Below are positions 28,129 to 35,339 of a stretch of 64,000 nt of DNA, piece by piece. The translations under genes were made by a program, and so were the position numbers. Where the stretch lies: the NCBI GenBank assembly GCA_017505705.1, contig JAFVOS010000011.1:109449-173448 (forward strand). Direction: 5' to 3'. The first letter of the stretch is position 1. Each line of letters starts with the position of its first letter. This DNA is from Alphaproteobacteria bacterium. GTDB lineage: Bacteria; Pseudomonadota; Alphaproteobacteria; Rs-D84. The notes under the pieces were generated by a model that was given only the letters and a program-made list of their open reading frames with translations, did no database searches and was not told the origin of the DNA.

Positions 28129-28156
28129 ATTATAAATTTATTATTATATATTTCAA
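28129..28156 (-). promoter_or_regulatory. Sigma-70 promoter of the aspS leader
   Basis: On the minus strand TTGAAA and TATAAT (28134-28129) are separated by 16 bases. The predicted start is near 28122, just before the T-box-like stem I. Confidence 0.7.
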
Positions 28157-28165
28157 GGAATTTAT

Positions 28166-28729
28166 TTAAAAACTGTACGTTATTCCCATTCCATAAAACG
28201 CATAAGAATTATTTTCATCTGCGGTATTACCGTTCGAGAAATGCTGCATAAACAATTCTACTGCTGTACATTCAGTCAACCGATACCCCGCCCCAAGTTT
28301 AAACCCAAACACCAGCTTTGATCCAATACGTTCATTTTGTTGCGCCTGCATACCGACCCCCAGACCGGCAAACGTGTACCAATCGCAACCATACCAAAAA
28401 CTAATATCTTCGCTTAACACTGCCATTGGTATTGTATATTTATCCCAATGCCATCCATATTTTGATCCATGACCCAACGTTTGAACAATATTTAAAGATT
28501 GCCTTGCAGGCATCCTAAAGAATGTTGTTGGCTGTGAATATTGCACATGCATCATATTAAAAGGCACAAATTGCGTTGGTGGCGGCAACAAGAACCCACT
28601 GTTCACCCCGAAACCGAAATTAAAAGCGACCTGATTTTCATATCCATCAAAGAACGGATTAAACCCATTGGCCGCCAGATTCCCTGTTGCCAACATGAAC
28701 ACAGACAAAGCACATATGATTTTTTTCAT
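28166..28729 (-). CDS. PagL-like lipid A 3-O-deacylase / acyloxyacyl hydrolase family outer-membrane protein
   Basis: About 187 residues from ATG 28729 (MKKIICALSVFMLATGNLAA, signal peptide); other starts at 28738 and 28747 exist, none with a strong ribosome binding site. The C-terminal half has the PagL pattern: GAGYRLTECTAVELFMQHFSNGN, where His and Ser of H-x-S-N are the catalytic pair in PagL, with a nearby acidic residue, and ends in the barrel motif MGITYSF. It would remove an acyl chain from lipid A in the outer membrane. The N-terminal half is more divergent, so confidence is moderate. Confidence 0.65.
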   Translation of the reverse strand: MKKIICALSVFMLATGNLAANGFNPFFDGYENQVAFNFGFGVNSGFLLPPPTQFVPFNMMHVQYSQPTTFFRMPARQSLNIVQTLGHGSKYGWHWDKYTIPMAVLSEDISFWYGCDWYTFAGLGVGMQAQQNERIGSKLVFGFKLGAGYRLTECTAVELFMQHFSNGNTADENNSYAFYGMGITYSF

Positions 28730-28865
28730 ACCGCGCATAATAACCAAATTAAAAAATTAATTCAAGACAATTTATTAAAATTTTTAATATTTTAAAACAA
28801 GAATGAATTCTTATAATTTTTGTTGCTTGCAATCCTAAAAAAGTCTGTTATAATGCTGTTCGCTT

Positions 28866-28940
28866 GGCAGCGTAGCTCAGTGGTAGAGCAGAGGAATCAT
28901 AATCCTTTGGTCGGGGGTCCGAATCCCTCCGCTGCTACCA
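28866..28940 (+). tRNA. Elongator tRNA-Met (CAT anticodon)
   Basis: 75 nt with encoded CCA. Acceptor GGCAGCG pairs with CGCTGCT (first pair G-U); the anticodon stem GAGGA/TCCTT has loop ATCATAA with anticodon CAT; T-arm GGGGG-TCCGAAT-CCCTC. The first base pair is formed, unlike an initiator. A promoter TTGCAA, 16 bases, TATAAT lies just upstream. tRNA-Ile2 with a modified CAT cannot be fully excluded, but the anticodon arm resembles elongator Met. Confidence 0.93.
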
Positions 28941-28947
28941 AAATTCA

Positions 28948-28973
28948 AACCGGGTTTATCCCGGTTTTAATTT
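28948..28973 (+). terminator. Terminator of tRNA-Met
   Basis: Stem AACCGGG-TTTA-TCCCGGTT followed by TTAATTTT, 8 bases after the CCA. Confidence 0.8.
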
Positions 28974-29100
28974 TGGTTAGTAAAGGACGATAAGGACCCC
29001 AAGGTCCGACAAAAAAGCAGGTTTTGCAAGTGCAACGCAGCGAAACCGTTGCGATTTGGAAAGGGGCCCGCACACGAAGTGTGTGGGAATACACAATCGA

Positions 29101-29148
29101 CTCCGCTGCTACCAGAATAAACAAACGACCCGATGGGTCGTTTTTTTA
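29101..29148 (+). repeat. First degenerate copy of the tRNA-Met 3' end, with its own terminator
   Basis: 29101-29114 repeats the last 14 bases of tRNA-Met exactly (CTCCGCTGCTACCA). No tRNA body precedes it. A terminator follows at 29124-29148 (AACGACCCGATGGGTCGTT plus T-run). The spacer before it contains AAAGGGGCCC (29060-29069) and GGGAATACACAATC (29085-29098), nearly the same words seen before the tRNA-Tyr copy. Confidence 0.75.
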
Positions 29149-29283
29149 TTCTGTGCGTCGGGGTGGTGATGGACACCCAGAAGGGGGGTCCGACCCGCAG
29201 GCAAAAGGCAGACGGGCGTATGCCGGTCCCCCGAAGTTTTAACGAAGGGGGATTTGCCCAGGGGAATGAAGCGCAGCGGAATC

Positions 29284-29330
29284 AATCCCTCGGGCAGCTA
29301 CCAAAATTCAAACCGCCCAGGTGGGGCGGT
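29284..29330 (+). repeat. Second degenerate copy of the tRNA-Met 3' end and flank
   Basis: 29297-29315 repeats 28934-28952 exactly over 19 bases (end of the tRNA, CCA and the following AAATTCAAACCG), and 29284-29291 repeats AATCCCTC of the tRNA T-arm. A hairpin ACCGCCC/GGGCGGT follows, in the terminator position. The preceding 165 bases are GC-rich and contain no supported gene. Confidence 0.75.
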
Positions 29331-29334
29331 ATGA

Positions 29335-29628
29335 TTATTTTTCACGTGCTTTTACGACATCACGAATTTGTTGTTTGAATTTCTGCTGATATGCCGTTGG
29401 AAAAGTCAGGCATTCGTGTGTTTTGCCGTCTGGGAATCGTTTGCGTGCGGTTTGTAATAAAACACCCACACGTGCCGCACCATCAATCAGGGCCTGTTTT
29501 TTGCCCCGCTTGGGCAGGACGGCCATGTATTCAACCGCCTGTGATGCACGACCTGCGGGCGCACCGTCGGGAAACGCATCAAAATAACCATAGTCTTCCA
29601 CTAAATTTTCTAAATCATTTTTGTTCAT
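29335..29628 (-). CDS. Small protein of unknown function
   Basis: 97 residues (MNKNDLENLVEDYGYFDAFP). GGAG lies 7 bases before the ATG, supporting translation. It is basic at the C-terminus (QQKFKQQIRDVVKAREK) and has the phrase VGVLLQTARKRFPDGKTHEC. No family recognised. It lies directly beside the tRNA-Met 3'-end copies and downstream of two secreted-protein genes on the same strand. Confidence 0.65.
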   Translation of the reverse strand: MNKNDLENLVEDYGYFDAFPDGAPAGRASQAVEYMAVLPKRGKKQALIDGAARVGVLLQTARKRFPDGKTHECLTFPTAYQQKFKQQIRDVVKAREK

Positions 29629-29690
29629 TGTATGACTCCATGTTTAACCTGGTATTTTCCTTTTTCTTGTTTTTTCTTTTTTCAATAAAG

Positions 29691-31046
29691 TTAAAAGTCT
29701 GAAAAGAATTCCTCTACTTTACTTTGGCAAATGTCATCAAAAACAACACTATATGTTATATCGCCAATCGCACAGGTTACGGTATCGTCTTTTCCAATAC
29801 TGCTAATTCCACTTTTACAATCACCACTACATTTAATCTTAGAAGAATCAACAAAATTATAACAAAATCCAATAAGTCTGTCTTTTGCTTTTTCATATGC
29901 TTCTGTCGGTGTTTCTGTGTAAAGGTGTGTCAAATCGTCTGTCTTACCATTAAATCCTTTAATTTGGTTGATACACCTAACTGCTTTATCTAACTGTTGT
30001 TTGTTGTATTCCAAGTTACTGGTGTTTTTATCTTTATATTCGAGTAGCTTATCTGTAAGGGCAGCTATCTCCTCTAGTTCTTCATATCTTTCCCAGGAAG
30101 TTTCTGTAAGATTAGTTGTTTCCCATTTTTTTACTGCATTTTCTGCATTAGCTACTATTTGGGTAAGGCTGTCTATCCTATCTCTCTGCAGGTATTTCTC
30201 TACATCATTAGGTGAGATATGGGGAACGGTGTTCAATATACTTTTTATTTTTGAAATTCTAGTTTGTACAGAATCTAAGACATCGATGTAATTATCTACT
30301 ATATTGTAGAATTCCCATGATTCACCAGCCCCCGTACCGCAATCACTATGGTGCCATATTTCAAAGCTTCCTTGCAAAGCATATTTACCTATAGCACACA
30401 ATTGATTCGTCCAGCCCGCACAACCCTCACCTTCTATGTATAATAAAGCAACCGGTTTATTATTTTGCGCTTCATAAACAACGACGGCGCCATAAGCATA
30501 ATCAGGTTCTTCAAATGTGCATATATGAGAATATTTTGATGTTATTGTTGGACCTGTTTCTTTGTCATATTGGGTATGATCAATTACTGCATAAAACTGT
30601 TTGTCAGATGAAAATACTTTAGTTGTACCATCTTTCTGTACAAAAACTAATCCGTTATCGCTTAATGATATTGCACCTGTTTTGGTATATTCATTATTCA
30701 CACTAACCAATGTATCGGCAAAGCCACTGCACAATTCTGGGCATTTTTTGCCCGATGCGCCACGACCATTTTTCAGAAAGTCCGACATATTACATTTGTC
30801 CAAACACACACGTGTCGCATCACGAACGGAAAAAGATTCCATTTTTAATAATTCCGCCAATATGCGTTCATGGGTCACGCGCACATCCCAGTGTGCATCA
30901 GATGACCCCAGGAATCCAGATTTATTTAATGCCCGTTCCACAACATTTGAATTCCATTTTATTGACGTATCAAAGTCAATTGTTTTCGCAATTGCGATAC
31001 CGGACGTTAAAAATATTGCACCTGCAAATAATAAACTTTTCTTCAT
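29691..31046 (-). CDS. Exported protein of unknown function with Cys-rich ends and a helical centre
   Basis: 451 residues with signal peptide (KSLLFAGAIFLTSGIAIA). Residues about 75-110 hold several Cys (VCLDKCNMSDF, KKCPELCSGF). The middle resembles a globular beta domain (VFSSDKQFYAVIDHTQYDKE), residues about 240-380 look helical or coiled, and the C-terminus has CSGDCKSG and further Cys. No family recognised. It starts 1 base after the stop of the 309-residue gene upstream (TAAAATG), so both are expressed from the structured leader at 32.0-32.2 kb. Confidence 0.7.
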   Translation of the reverse strand: MKKSLLFAGAIFLTSGIAIAKTIDFDTSIKWNSNVVERALNKSGFLGSSDAHWDVRVTHERILAELLKMESFSVRDATRVCLDKCNMSDFLKNGRGASGKKCPELCSGFADTLVSVNNEYTKTGAISLSDNGLVFVQKDGTTKVFSSDKQFYAVIDHTQYDKETGPTITSKYSHICTFEEPDYAYGAVVVYEAQNNKPVALLYIEGEGCAGWTNQLCAIGKYALQGSFEIWHHSDCGTGAGESWEFYNIVDNYIDVLDSVQTRISKIKSILNTVPHISPNDVEKYLQRDRIDSLTQIVANAENAVKKWETTNLTETSWERYEELEEIAALTDKLLEYKDKNTSNLEYNKQQLDKAVRCINQIKGFNGKTDDLTHLYTETPTEAYEKAKDRLIGFCYNFVDSSKIKCSGDCKSGISSIGKDDTVTCAIGDITYSVVFDDICQSKVEEFFSDF

Positions 31047-31047
31047 T

Positions 31048-31977
31048 TTATTTCAGCGCCCCCTCGCATTCATCGGCAACGGTTGCCGCACGTTTAATTG
31101 CACTTATTTGTGTTGCGTTAAATATTGTTGCGGACAAACTTGCCGCCGTTGTGCCACCCGCCAGTACATTTGCCGCGGTATTCAGGTTCTGTTCTTTTTG
31201 TTTATCATCACCATTGCGAACACCATCTGAATTTGCAGATGCAGATGTTATTGTGCCGGCCAGACCCAACCCCGCACCAATACCCGATGACACGGTTGCG
31301 CCCTTGGAACGATTGTTGATTGGCGTAATATCAACCGTGGACCATGCGTCGCATGCACGAATTATATTTTCCACACGTGCCAAATCGGTGTCATTTGCAC
31401 TGCCGTCTATGCGTGCCTGCATGCGGACATTTGATAATGTTTTAACCGATGTCAAGCATTCGTCAATTTGTTGTTTCAAATCGCCCTTTACCCGATTTGT
31501 GCCAGACATAACCGCACCTGCGATATTTGTTGCTGTGGCCGCCGCCATTGTTCCCGTACGAACATTGCCCAGTTGTTTTGATTTCTTTTCTGCGGCGGAT
31601 AATTCTTGCGCTTTTGTCTGATAAGACTCAATAAACTCAGCCACCTGGTGTTCGAACAAGGCTTCATCTTCTATTTGCAAATGTTCAACCGGCACATCAC
31701 CGCGTTCCGCCTTTAAACGTGCGATTTGGGCTTCTAATTCTTCTATTTCTTTATCGACATTTGCCTTGGCCAAACCGGTTCCAAGTGCTATACCACCGGC
31801 GACTGTGCCACCCCCCGTTACCGCAGTGGTAATACCCGCCATTTTTTTCATGTCTGATAATTCTGCACTGATGTTTCCGCATGTGGTACGGACATTTTCA
31901 ATCGCCGCGGTCAGGTCGGTGTTTGCATGTGCCGCCCCCACCATCAGCGATATTAAAATCCCAAATGTTAATCGCAT
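31048..31977 (-). CDS. Exported Ala/Gly-rich helical protein with GxxxA membrane-like segments
   Basis: 309 residues with signal peptide (FGILISLMVGAAHA). Three Gly/Ala-rich hydrophobic stretches (TTAVTGGGTVAGGIALGTGLA, ATATNIAGAVMSG and VSSGIGAGLGLAGTITSA) alternate with charged coiled-coil parts (DKEIEELEAQIARLKAERGD). Such composition is seen in surface or pore-forming proteins, but no family is recognised. It is the first gene after the two-segment antisense-type RNA leader, whose terminator ends about 25 bases before the ATG. AAGGGAATAC is the ribosome binding site. Confidence 0.7.
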   Translation of the reverse strand: MRLTFGILISLMVGAAHANTDLTAAIENVRTTCGNISAELSDMKKMAGITTAVTGGGTVAGGIALGTGLAKANVDKEIEELEAQIARLKAERGDVPVEHLQIEDEALFEHQVAEFIESYQTKAQELSAAEKKSKQLGNVRTGTMAAATATNIAGAVMSGTNRVKGDLKQQIDECLTSVKTLSNVRMQARIDGSANDTDLARVENIIRACDAWSTVDITPINNRSKGATVSSGIGAGLGLAGTITSASANSDGVRNGDDKQKEQNLNTAANVLAGGTTAASLSATIFNATQISAIKRAATVADECEGALK

Positions 31978-32002
31978 ATTTGTATTCCCTTGTGTTAAAA
32001 AT

Positions 32003-32181
32003 AACCGTCACATAAGCGGACGGTTGGAGGTTCATAACTATCATTTTCGGAAAATAGCGTGCTTATTCAATATATTCGCAACCCTCCAACCAAAATAAAG
32101 TTGGAGGTATTTTTTGTCCCCACAGACACCGAAAATAACGAGGTTATGACGCCCCAACACAGTCGCCTGTGTCATGGGGAT
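32003..32181 (-). ncRNA. Phage-immunity-type antisense RNA/attenuator leader (P4 CI / P1 C4-like), chromosomal copy
   Basis: On the minus strand, a segment TCATAAC + ATTTTCGG (32149-32143, 32136-32129) and a segment GGTTGGAGG (32091-32083) are complementary to one contiguous downstream target: CCGAAAAT + GTTATGA (32050-32043, 32038-32032) followed by CCTCCAACC (32030-32022). The target runs into a terminator stem AACCGTC/GACGGTT (32025-32003) with ATTTTT. A second copy of the target, CCTCCAAC at 32107-32100, lies upstream of the antisense segment, giving the A-B-C order of phage P4 immunity. A promoter TTAAAC, 17 bases, TATAAT ends at 32180. The target block matches the copy at 51.1 kb (GAAC, pyrimidine run, ACCGTC). 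Confidence 0.62.
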
Positions 32182-32208
32182 TATACCATATTTATATAAT
32201 TTGTTTAA
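32180..32208 (-). promoter_or_regulatory. Promoter of the 32.0-32.2 kb RNA leader
   Basis: TTAAAC (32208-32203), 17-base spacer, TATAAT (32185-32180) on the minus strand. Confidence 0.65.
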
Positions 32209-32291
32209 GTAGTTTTTGTGTATTCTTGCACTGTTGACTTTTTTTTAGATATTCTCTAATATGTACACGATATAGACGAAAGGGGAAATTT

Positions 32292-32789
32292 ATGCGAAAA
32301 TTGATTGCATTTTTATGTGCAACACTGCCGTTAAAAGCATTTGCAAATCCGGCATGTCCAATCTGTACGGTTGCGATTGGGGCCGGTCTTGATATTGCAC
32401 GTCGCCTGGGCGTTCCAGACAGTGTTGTCGGTTTGTGGGCTGGTGCCTTGCTGACACTGGTTGGATATTGGACATTAAAATTTATGGATAAAAAGAACTG
32501 GCATTTTCGTGGTCGTGACACAATTGTGATACTGTTATCTGTTGCGATGGTGGGGTTTGCATACCTGGGGCCTGTTAAATATAATCCAACATCTATTTGT
32601 GGCATGTTTACCATCGACCCTGTTTTGTTTGGCACAATCTGTGGCGCATTAATATTTATTGGCACTGGCAAACTGTACCAATGGATGAAAAACAAGAACA
32701 ACGGCCATGCACACTTTCCATTTGAAAAGGTTGTATTACCAATCGCTGCATTGGCATTGGCCAGCTGGGCAATGATGATCTGTTTTTAA
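32292..32789 (+). CDS. Multi-pass membrane protein with CPxC motif, unknown function
   Basis: 165 residues. An N-terminal signal-like helix is followed by NPACPICTVAIGAGLDIARR, a conserved-looking Cys-x-x-Cys motif, and then about four membrane segments (WAGALLTLVGYWTLKF, TIVILLSVAMVGFAYLG, GTICGALIFIGTGKLY, VVLPIAALALASWAMM). A redox or metal role of the Cys pair is possible but unproven. AAGGGGAAATTT precedes the ATG. It is followed by the 186-residue gene after 17 bases on the same strand. Confidence 0.72.
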   Translation: MRKLIAFLCATLPLKAFANPACPICTVAIGAGLDIARRLGVPDSVVGLWAGALLTLVGYWTLKFMDKKNWHFRGRDTIVILLSVAMVGFAYLGPVKYNPTSICGMFTIDPVLFGTICGALIFIGTGKLYQWMKNKNNGHAHFPFEKVVLPIAALALASWAMMICF

Positions 32790-32806
32790 TACAAGGGGTG
32801 ATATAA

Positions 32807-33367
32807 ATGAAAAAAATAGAATCAGTTCAAGAATTTGTTGAAAAATTAGACGCTGCCAAAAAAGTAAATCCAAAAGATTTATCATCTGACCAGGATTTAA
32901 CAATTGGCATTATGAATCTGATTTCAATTGAAGAACACCTGATGTTTTCTGGCGCAAAAACTGGCAAACATCAATTCTATGATATGATTAACGAAATACG
33001 TGAAATGCGTAAAAATGCGATGTTAAAAATCATCCCATCATACGAAGGCGAAGTATGGTGCATATCAAAGCATTTGCTGGCCGCATCCATGCGTGTATTT
33101 GAGGTTGGAACCAAGGCCCTGGCCGCTGGCGACAAAAAAACAGCATACGAATTATTTGACCAGTCTTATGAACTGTATTGTATATTCTGGGGCTTAAACA
33201 TGGGAATTATAAACAGCGAAGAATCAGATTCAAAACAAACAAAATCTGTAAAAAAAACCGCTGCACCACAACCTGTTGCCGCCACCACAGCCAAAGATGA
33301 AAAATCTGGCAAAATGTCAAAATTAAAAAGCTGGGTTCGTAATGCAGTTAACTGTTGCATTGAATAA
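32807..33367 (+). CDS. Soluble helical protein of unknown function
   Basis: 186 residues, no signal peptide. The N-terminal 140 residues are helical (SIEEHLMFSGAKTGKHQFYD, KHLLAASMRVFEVGTKALA), then a low-complexity Lys/Ala linker and a basic amphipathic C-terminal helix ending CCIE. The EEHL and His-rich helix could bind metal, but this is speculation. It is paired with the CPxC membrane protein in one operon with a terminator after it. Confidence 0.68.
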   Translation: MKKIESVQEFVEKLDAAKKVNPKDLSSDQDLTIGIMNLISIEEHLMFSGAKTGKHQFYDMINEIREMRKNAMLKIIPSYEGEVWCISKHLLAASMRVFEVGTKALAAGDKKTAYELFDQSYELYCIFWGLNMGIINSEESDSKQTKSVKKTAAPQPVAATTAKDEKSGKMSKLKSWVRNAVNCCIE

Positions 33368-33385
33368 AAAAAACACAATCAAAAG

Positions 33386-33417
33386 CAGACCCTAACAATT
33401 TTGGGTCTGTTTTTTTA
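33386..33417 (+). terminator. Terminator of the 32.3-33.4 kb operon
   Basis: Stem CAGACCC-TAACAATTTT-GGGTCTG plus T-run. Confidence 0.85.
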
Positions 33418-33463
33418 TCCTTGATTTTTATATATATGCCCGTATAATAAGACCAGTTTTATC

Positions 33464-33537
33464 GCCCTAATAGTCTAGTGGTAAAACACGTCCTTGGTAA
33501 GGACGAGTCGCAAGTCCGATTCTTGCTTAGGGCACCA
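33464..33537 (+). tRNA. tRNA-Thr (GGT anticodon)
   Basis: 74 nt with encoded CCA. Acceptor GCCCTAA/TTAGGGC; anticodon stem CGTCC/GGACG with loop TTGGTAA, anticodon GGT; T-arm GCAAG-TCCGATT-CTTGC. TATAAT lies about 18 bases upstream. Confidence 0.93.
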
Positions 33538-33652
33538 TCCGCTTTCGCTTACGCTACAGCGAGATTGGTTTCGCAGAAAGCAAGCGAAGATGTAGAGTTA
33601 GAGAAACGGATGTCACGCTGTAATGAACGTAGTGAATGAAAGCGGACTTCTG

Positions 33653-33892
33653 ATGTTTTATGTGTATATTCTACAAAGTATAAATTTTCCAGAACATTTT
33701 TATGTTGGTTGCACTAATGATTTAAAAAGACGCTTAAAAGAACATAATAACGGTAATTCTGTTCATACAAACAAATTTAAACCTTGGGATTTACGTGGAT
33801 ATATTGCTTTTGACAGTGAGGAAAAAGCACAAATTTTTGAAAAATTTCTTAAGACTGGTAATGGCAGAATTTTTCAGAAAAAATATTTTTGA
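33653..33892 (+). CDS. Small GIY-YIG domain endonuclease-like protein
   Basis: 79 residues from ATG 33653; the open frame begins ten codons earlier but that part is not conserved. The GIY-YIG core reads FYVYILQS ... FYVGCTNDLKRRLKEHNNG, with the usual Tyr, Arg and a downstream Glu (FDSEEKAQIFEKFLKTGNGR). Proteins of this size form the YhbQ/UPF0213 group with possible roles in DNA repair; close relatives occur next to tRNA genes and structural RNAs. The gene follows tRNA-Thr by 115 bases and is AT-rich. Confidence 0.82.
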   Translation: MFYVYILQSINFPEHFYVGCTNDLKRRLKEHNNGNSVHTNKFKPWDLRGYIAFDSEEKAQIFEKFLKTGNGRIFQKKYF

Positions 33893-33937
33893 TGATTGTT
33901 CCTGTTCTGATAATTTCTTCACAAAATTCTTGCCATT

Positions 33938-34010
33938 CGGATAAAAGGGCTATAAAATCTTCAACAGTTGCTTTGGAGTCCGTTGAGTTTTGGCTCTGGG
34001 GCTCCAGAAA
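33938..34010 (+). repeat. Possible strongly degenerate tRNA-Thr 3' end
   Basis: Around 33978-34006 the sequence GTCCG ... TTTTGGCTCTGGGGCTCCA resembles the tRNA-Thr end GTCCGATTCTTGCTTAGGGCACCA with gaps and mismatches, and is followed by AGAAATAAA and a terminator, as after the tRNA-Tyr end. The match is weak and may be chance. Confidence 0.3.
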
Positions 34011-34011
34011 T

Positions 34012-34039
34012 AAATCCCGCTGATTTGCGGGATTTTTTT
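34012..34039. terminator. Terminator between the GIY-YIG gene and ung
   Basis: Stem AAATCCCGC-TGATTT-GCGGGATTT with T-run on the plus strand and A-run on the other; also usable for ung on the minus strand. Confidence 0.85.
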
Positions 34040-34701
34040 TACCATTCTATTGGATTTTTTCCATTATCTGCCAAATACTTGTTTGCTTGACTAAAATGTT
34101 TACAACCAAAAAATCCACGATACGCAGACAAAGGCGACGGGTGCACACTTTTTAAAATCAGGTTTTTATTTGAATTAACAAATGCTGCCTTTTTTTGCGC
34201 ATACGATCCCCACAGCATATAAACAATATTATCACGCTGTGCAACCGCCCGAATAACCGCATCTGTAAATTCTTCCCATCCACGCCCTGCATGCGATGCA
34301 GCGGCATGTGCCCGAACCGTCAGTGTTGAATTCAATAATAAAACACCTTGGTTTGCCCAGTGCGTTAAATCACCATTTGTGACAGATTTATGTCCCAAAT
34401 CAGATTCTATTTCTTTATAAATATTCACCAATGATGGTGGGATTATTGTCGGAGGCAAAACAGAAAAACACAATCCATGTGCCTGCCCTGGTTCGTGATA
34501 CGGATCCTGGCCGATAATTACAACCTTAACATTATCGATTGGACACAAATTAAATGCATTAAAAATATTTTTAGGTTCTGGATATACTGTTTTTCCAGAC
34601 AAATATTCCCCACGCACAAAATCAGTTAACTTAATAAAATAATCTTTATCAAATTCTGCGCTTAATACATCTTTCCAAGATTGTTCTATTTTCACATTCA
34701 T
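34039..34701 (-). CDS. ung: Uracil-DNA glycosylase
   Basis: 220 residues from ATG 34701, which overlaps the previous stop as ATGA. Family 1 UDG motifs: GQDPYHEPGQAHGLCFS (catalytic Asp and uracil pocket), LLLNSTLTVRAHAAASHAGRGWEEF, and HPSPLSAYRGFFGCKHFS with the catalytic His. Removes uracil from DNA. It is translationally coupled to an HhH-GPD glycosylase-like gene, so the operon is a small base excision repair unit. Confidence 0.96.
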   Translation of the reverse strand: MNVKIEQSWKDVLSAEFDKDYFIKLTDFVRGEYLSGKTVYPEPKNIFNAFNLCPIDNVKVVIIGQDPYHEPGQAHGLCFSVLPPTIIPPSLVNIYKEIESDLGHKSVTNGDLTHWANQGVLLLNSTLTVRAHAAASHAGRGWEEFTDAVIRAVAQRDNIVYMLWGSYAQKKAAFVNSNKNLILKSVHPSPLSAYRGFFGCKHFSQANKYLADNGKNPIEW

Positions 34702-35339
34702 AATTTTATCAACCCCTGTTGCAAAGCCTTCCACAACACCACATCTATATACCCACGTGGTAAATTTGTTTCACGAACCAAATGTGCAAACATTTCATCA
34801 CACGCTTTTTTTATTTCCGGTGATAATTTTGAATTATCAATTGGTAAATTTTTTCCCACAAACACACGCCCCAGACGTTGAATCCATATATCATATTTAA
34901 CCAAATCTTCCCCCAGATTTCGTGCCAAATGATGCGCTGTTATTTTTCCAATATGTGGCAAAGTTTCTAAATATTTTATACGTGAATCTGTATCCTTACA
35001 CACATAATACGCTTCACACATCGCACCACGATTTTCCCAGATTTTACACACCGCATTAATTTTGTTTTTATTATTAAATGATTTTATAAGCACATCAAAA
35101 TCCGCCCCACACTGGGACAAAATTTCCATAATTTTCGCATGAATTTTTTTTGCTGTCTTTTGTGAGAAACCACCTGCCAGAATAACATACACTGCATGCC
35201 ATGCAAATTCATCCGGCGAACAAATTTTTTTTGATTCTAGATTTCTTAGTATTTCATCAAAACTTTGCGCATCACTGTCCAATCCTTGTTCACGCAATTG
35301 TTTATCCAATGCAAAAAACCAGTCTTTTGAAAAATCCAT
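34698..35339 (-). CDS. HhH-GPD superfamily DNA glycosylase-like protein
   Basis: 213 residues. The helix-hairpin-helix LPHIGKITAHHLARNLG near residue 127 is followed by the GPD-type loop EDLVKYDIWIQRLGRVF, where Asp fits the catalytic position (Lys before it, as in bifunctional enzymes). No iron-sulphur Cys cluster is seen at the C-terminus. It resembles the distant HhH glycosylases for oxidised or alkylated bases. Overlaps ung by 4 bases and the preceding gene by 1 base, a tight operon. Confidence 0.75.
   Translation of the reverse strand: MDFSKDWFFALDKQLREQGLDSDAQSFDEILRNLESKKICSPDEFAWHAVYVILAGGFSQKTAKKIHAKIMEILSQCGADFDVLIKSFNNKNKINAVCKIWENRGAMCEAYYVCKDTDSRIKYLETLPHIGKITAHHLARNLGEDLVKYDIWIQRLGRVFVGKNLPIDNSKLSPEIKKACDEMFAHLVRETNLPRGYIDVVLWKALQQGLIKL

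Noticed and set aside
27920-28135. Plus-strand frame of 71 codons over the aspS leader
   Set aside because: It is opposite the T-box-like RNA, lacks a ribosome binding site and has no recognisable protein features.
30601-31621. Long plus-strand frames opposite the two exported-protein genes
   Set aside because: The minus-strand genes have signal peptides, ribosome binding sites and operon spacing; the opposite frames have none.
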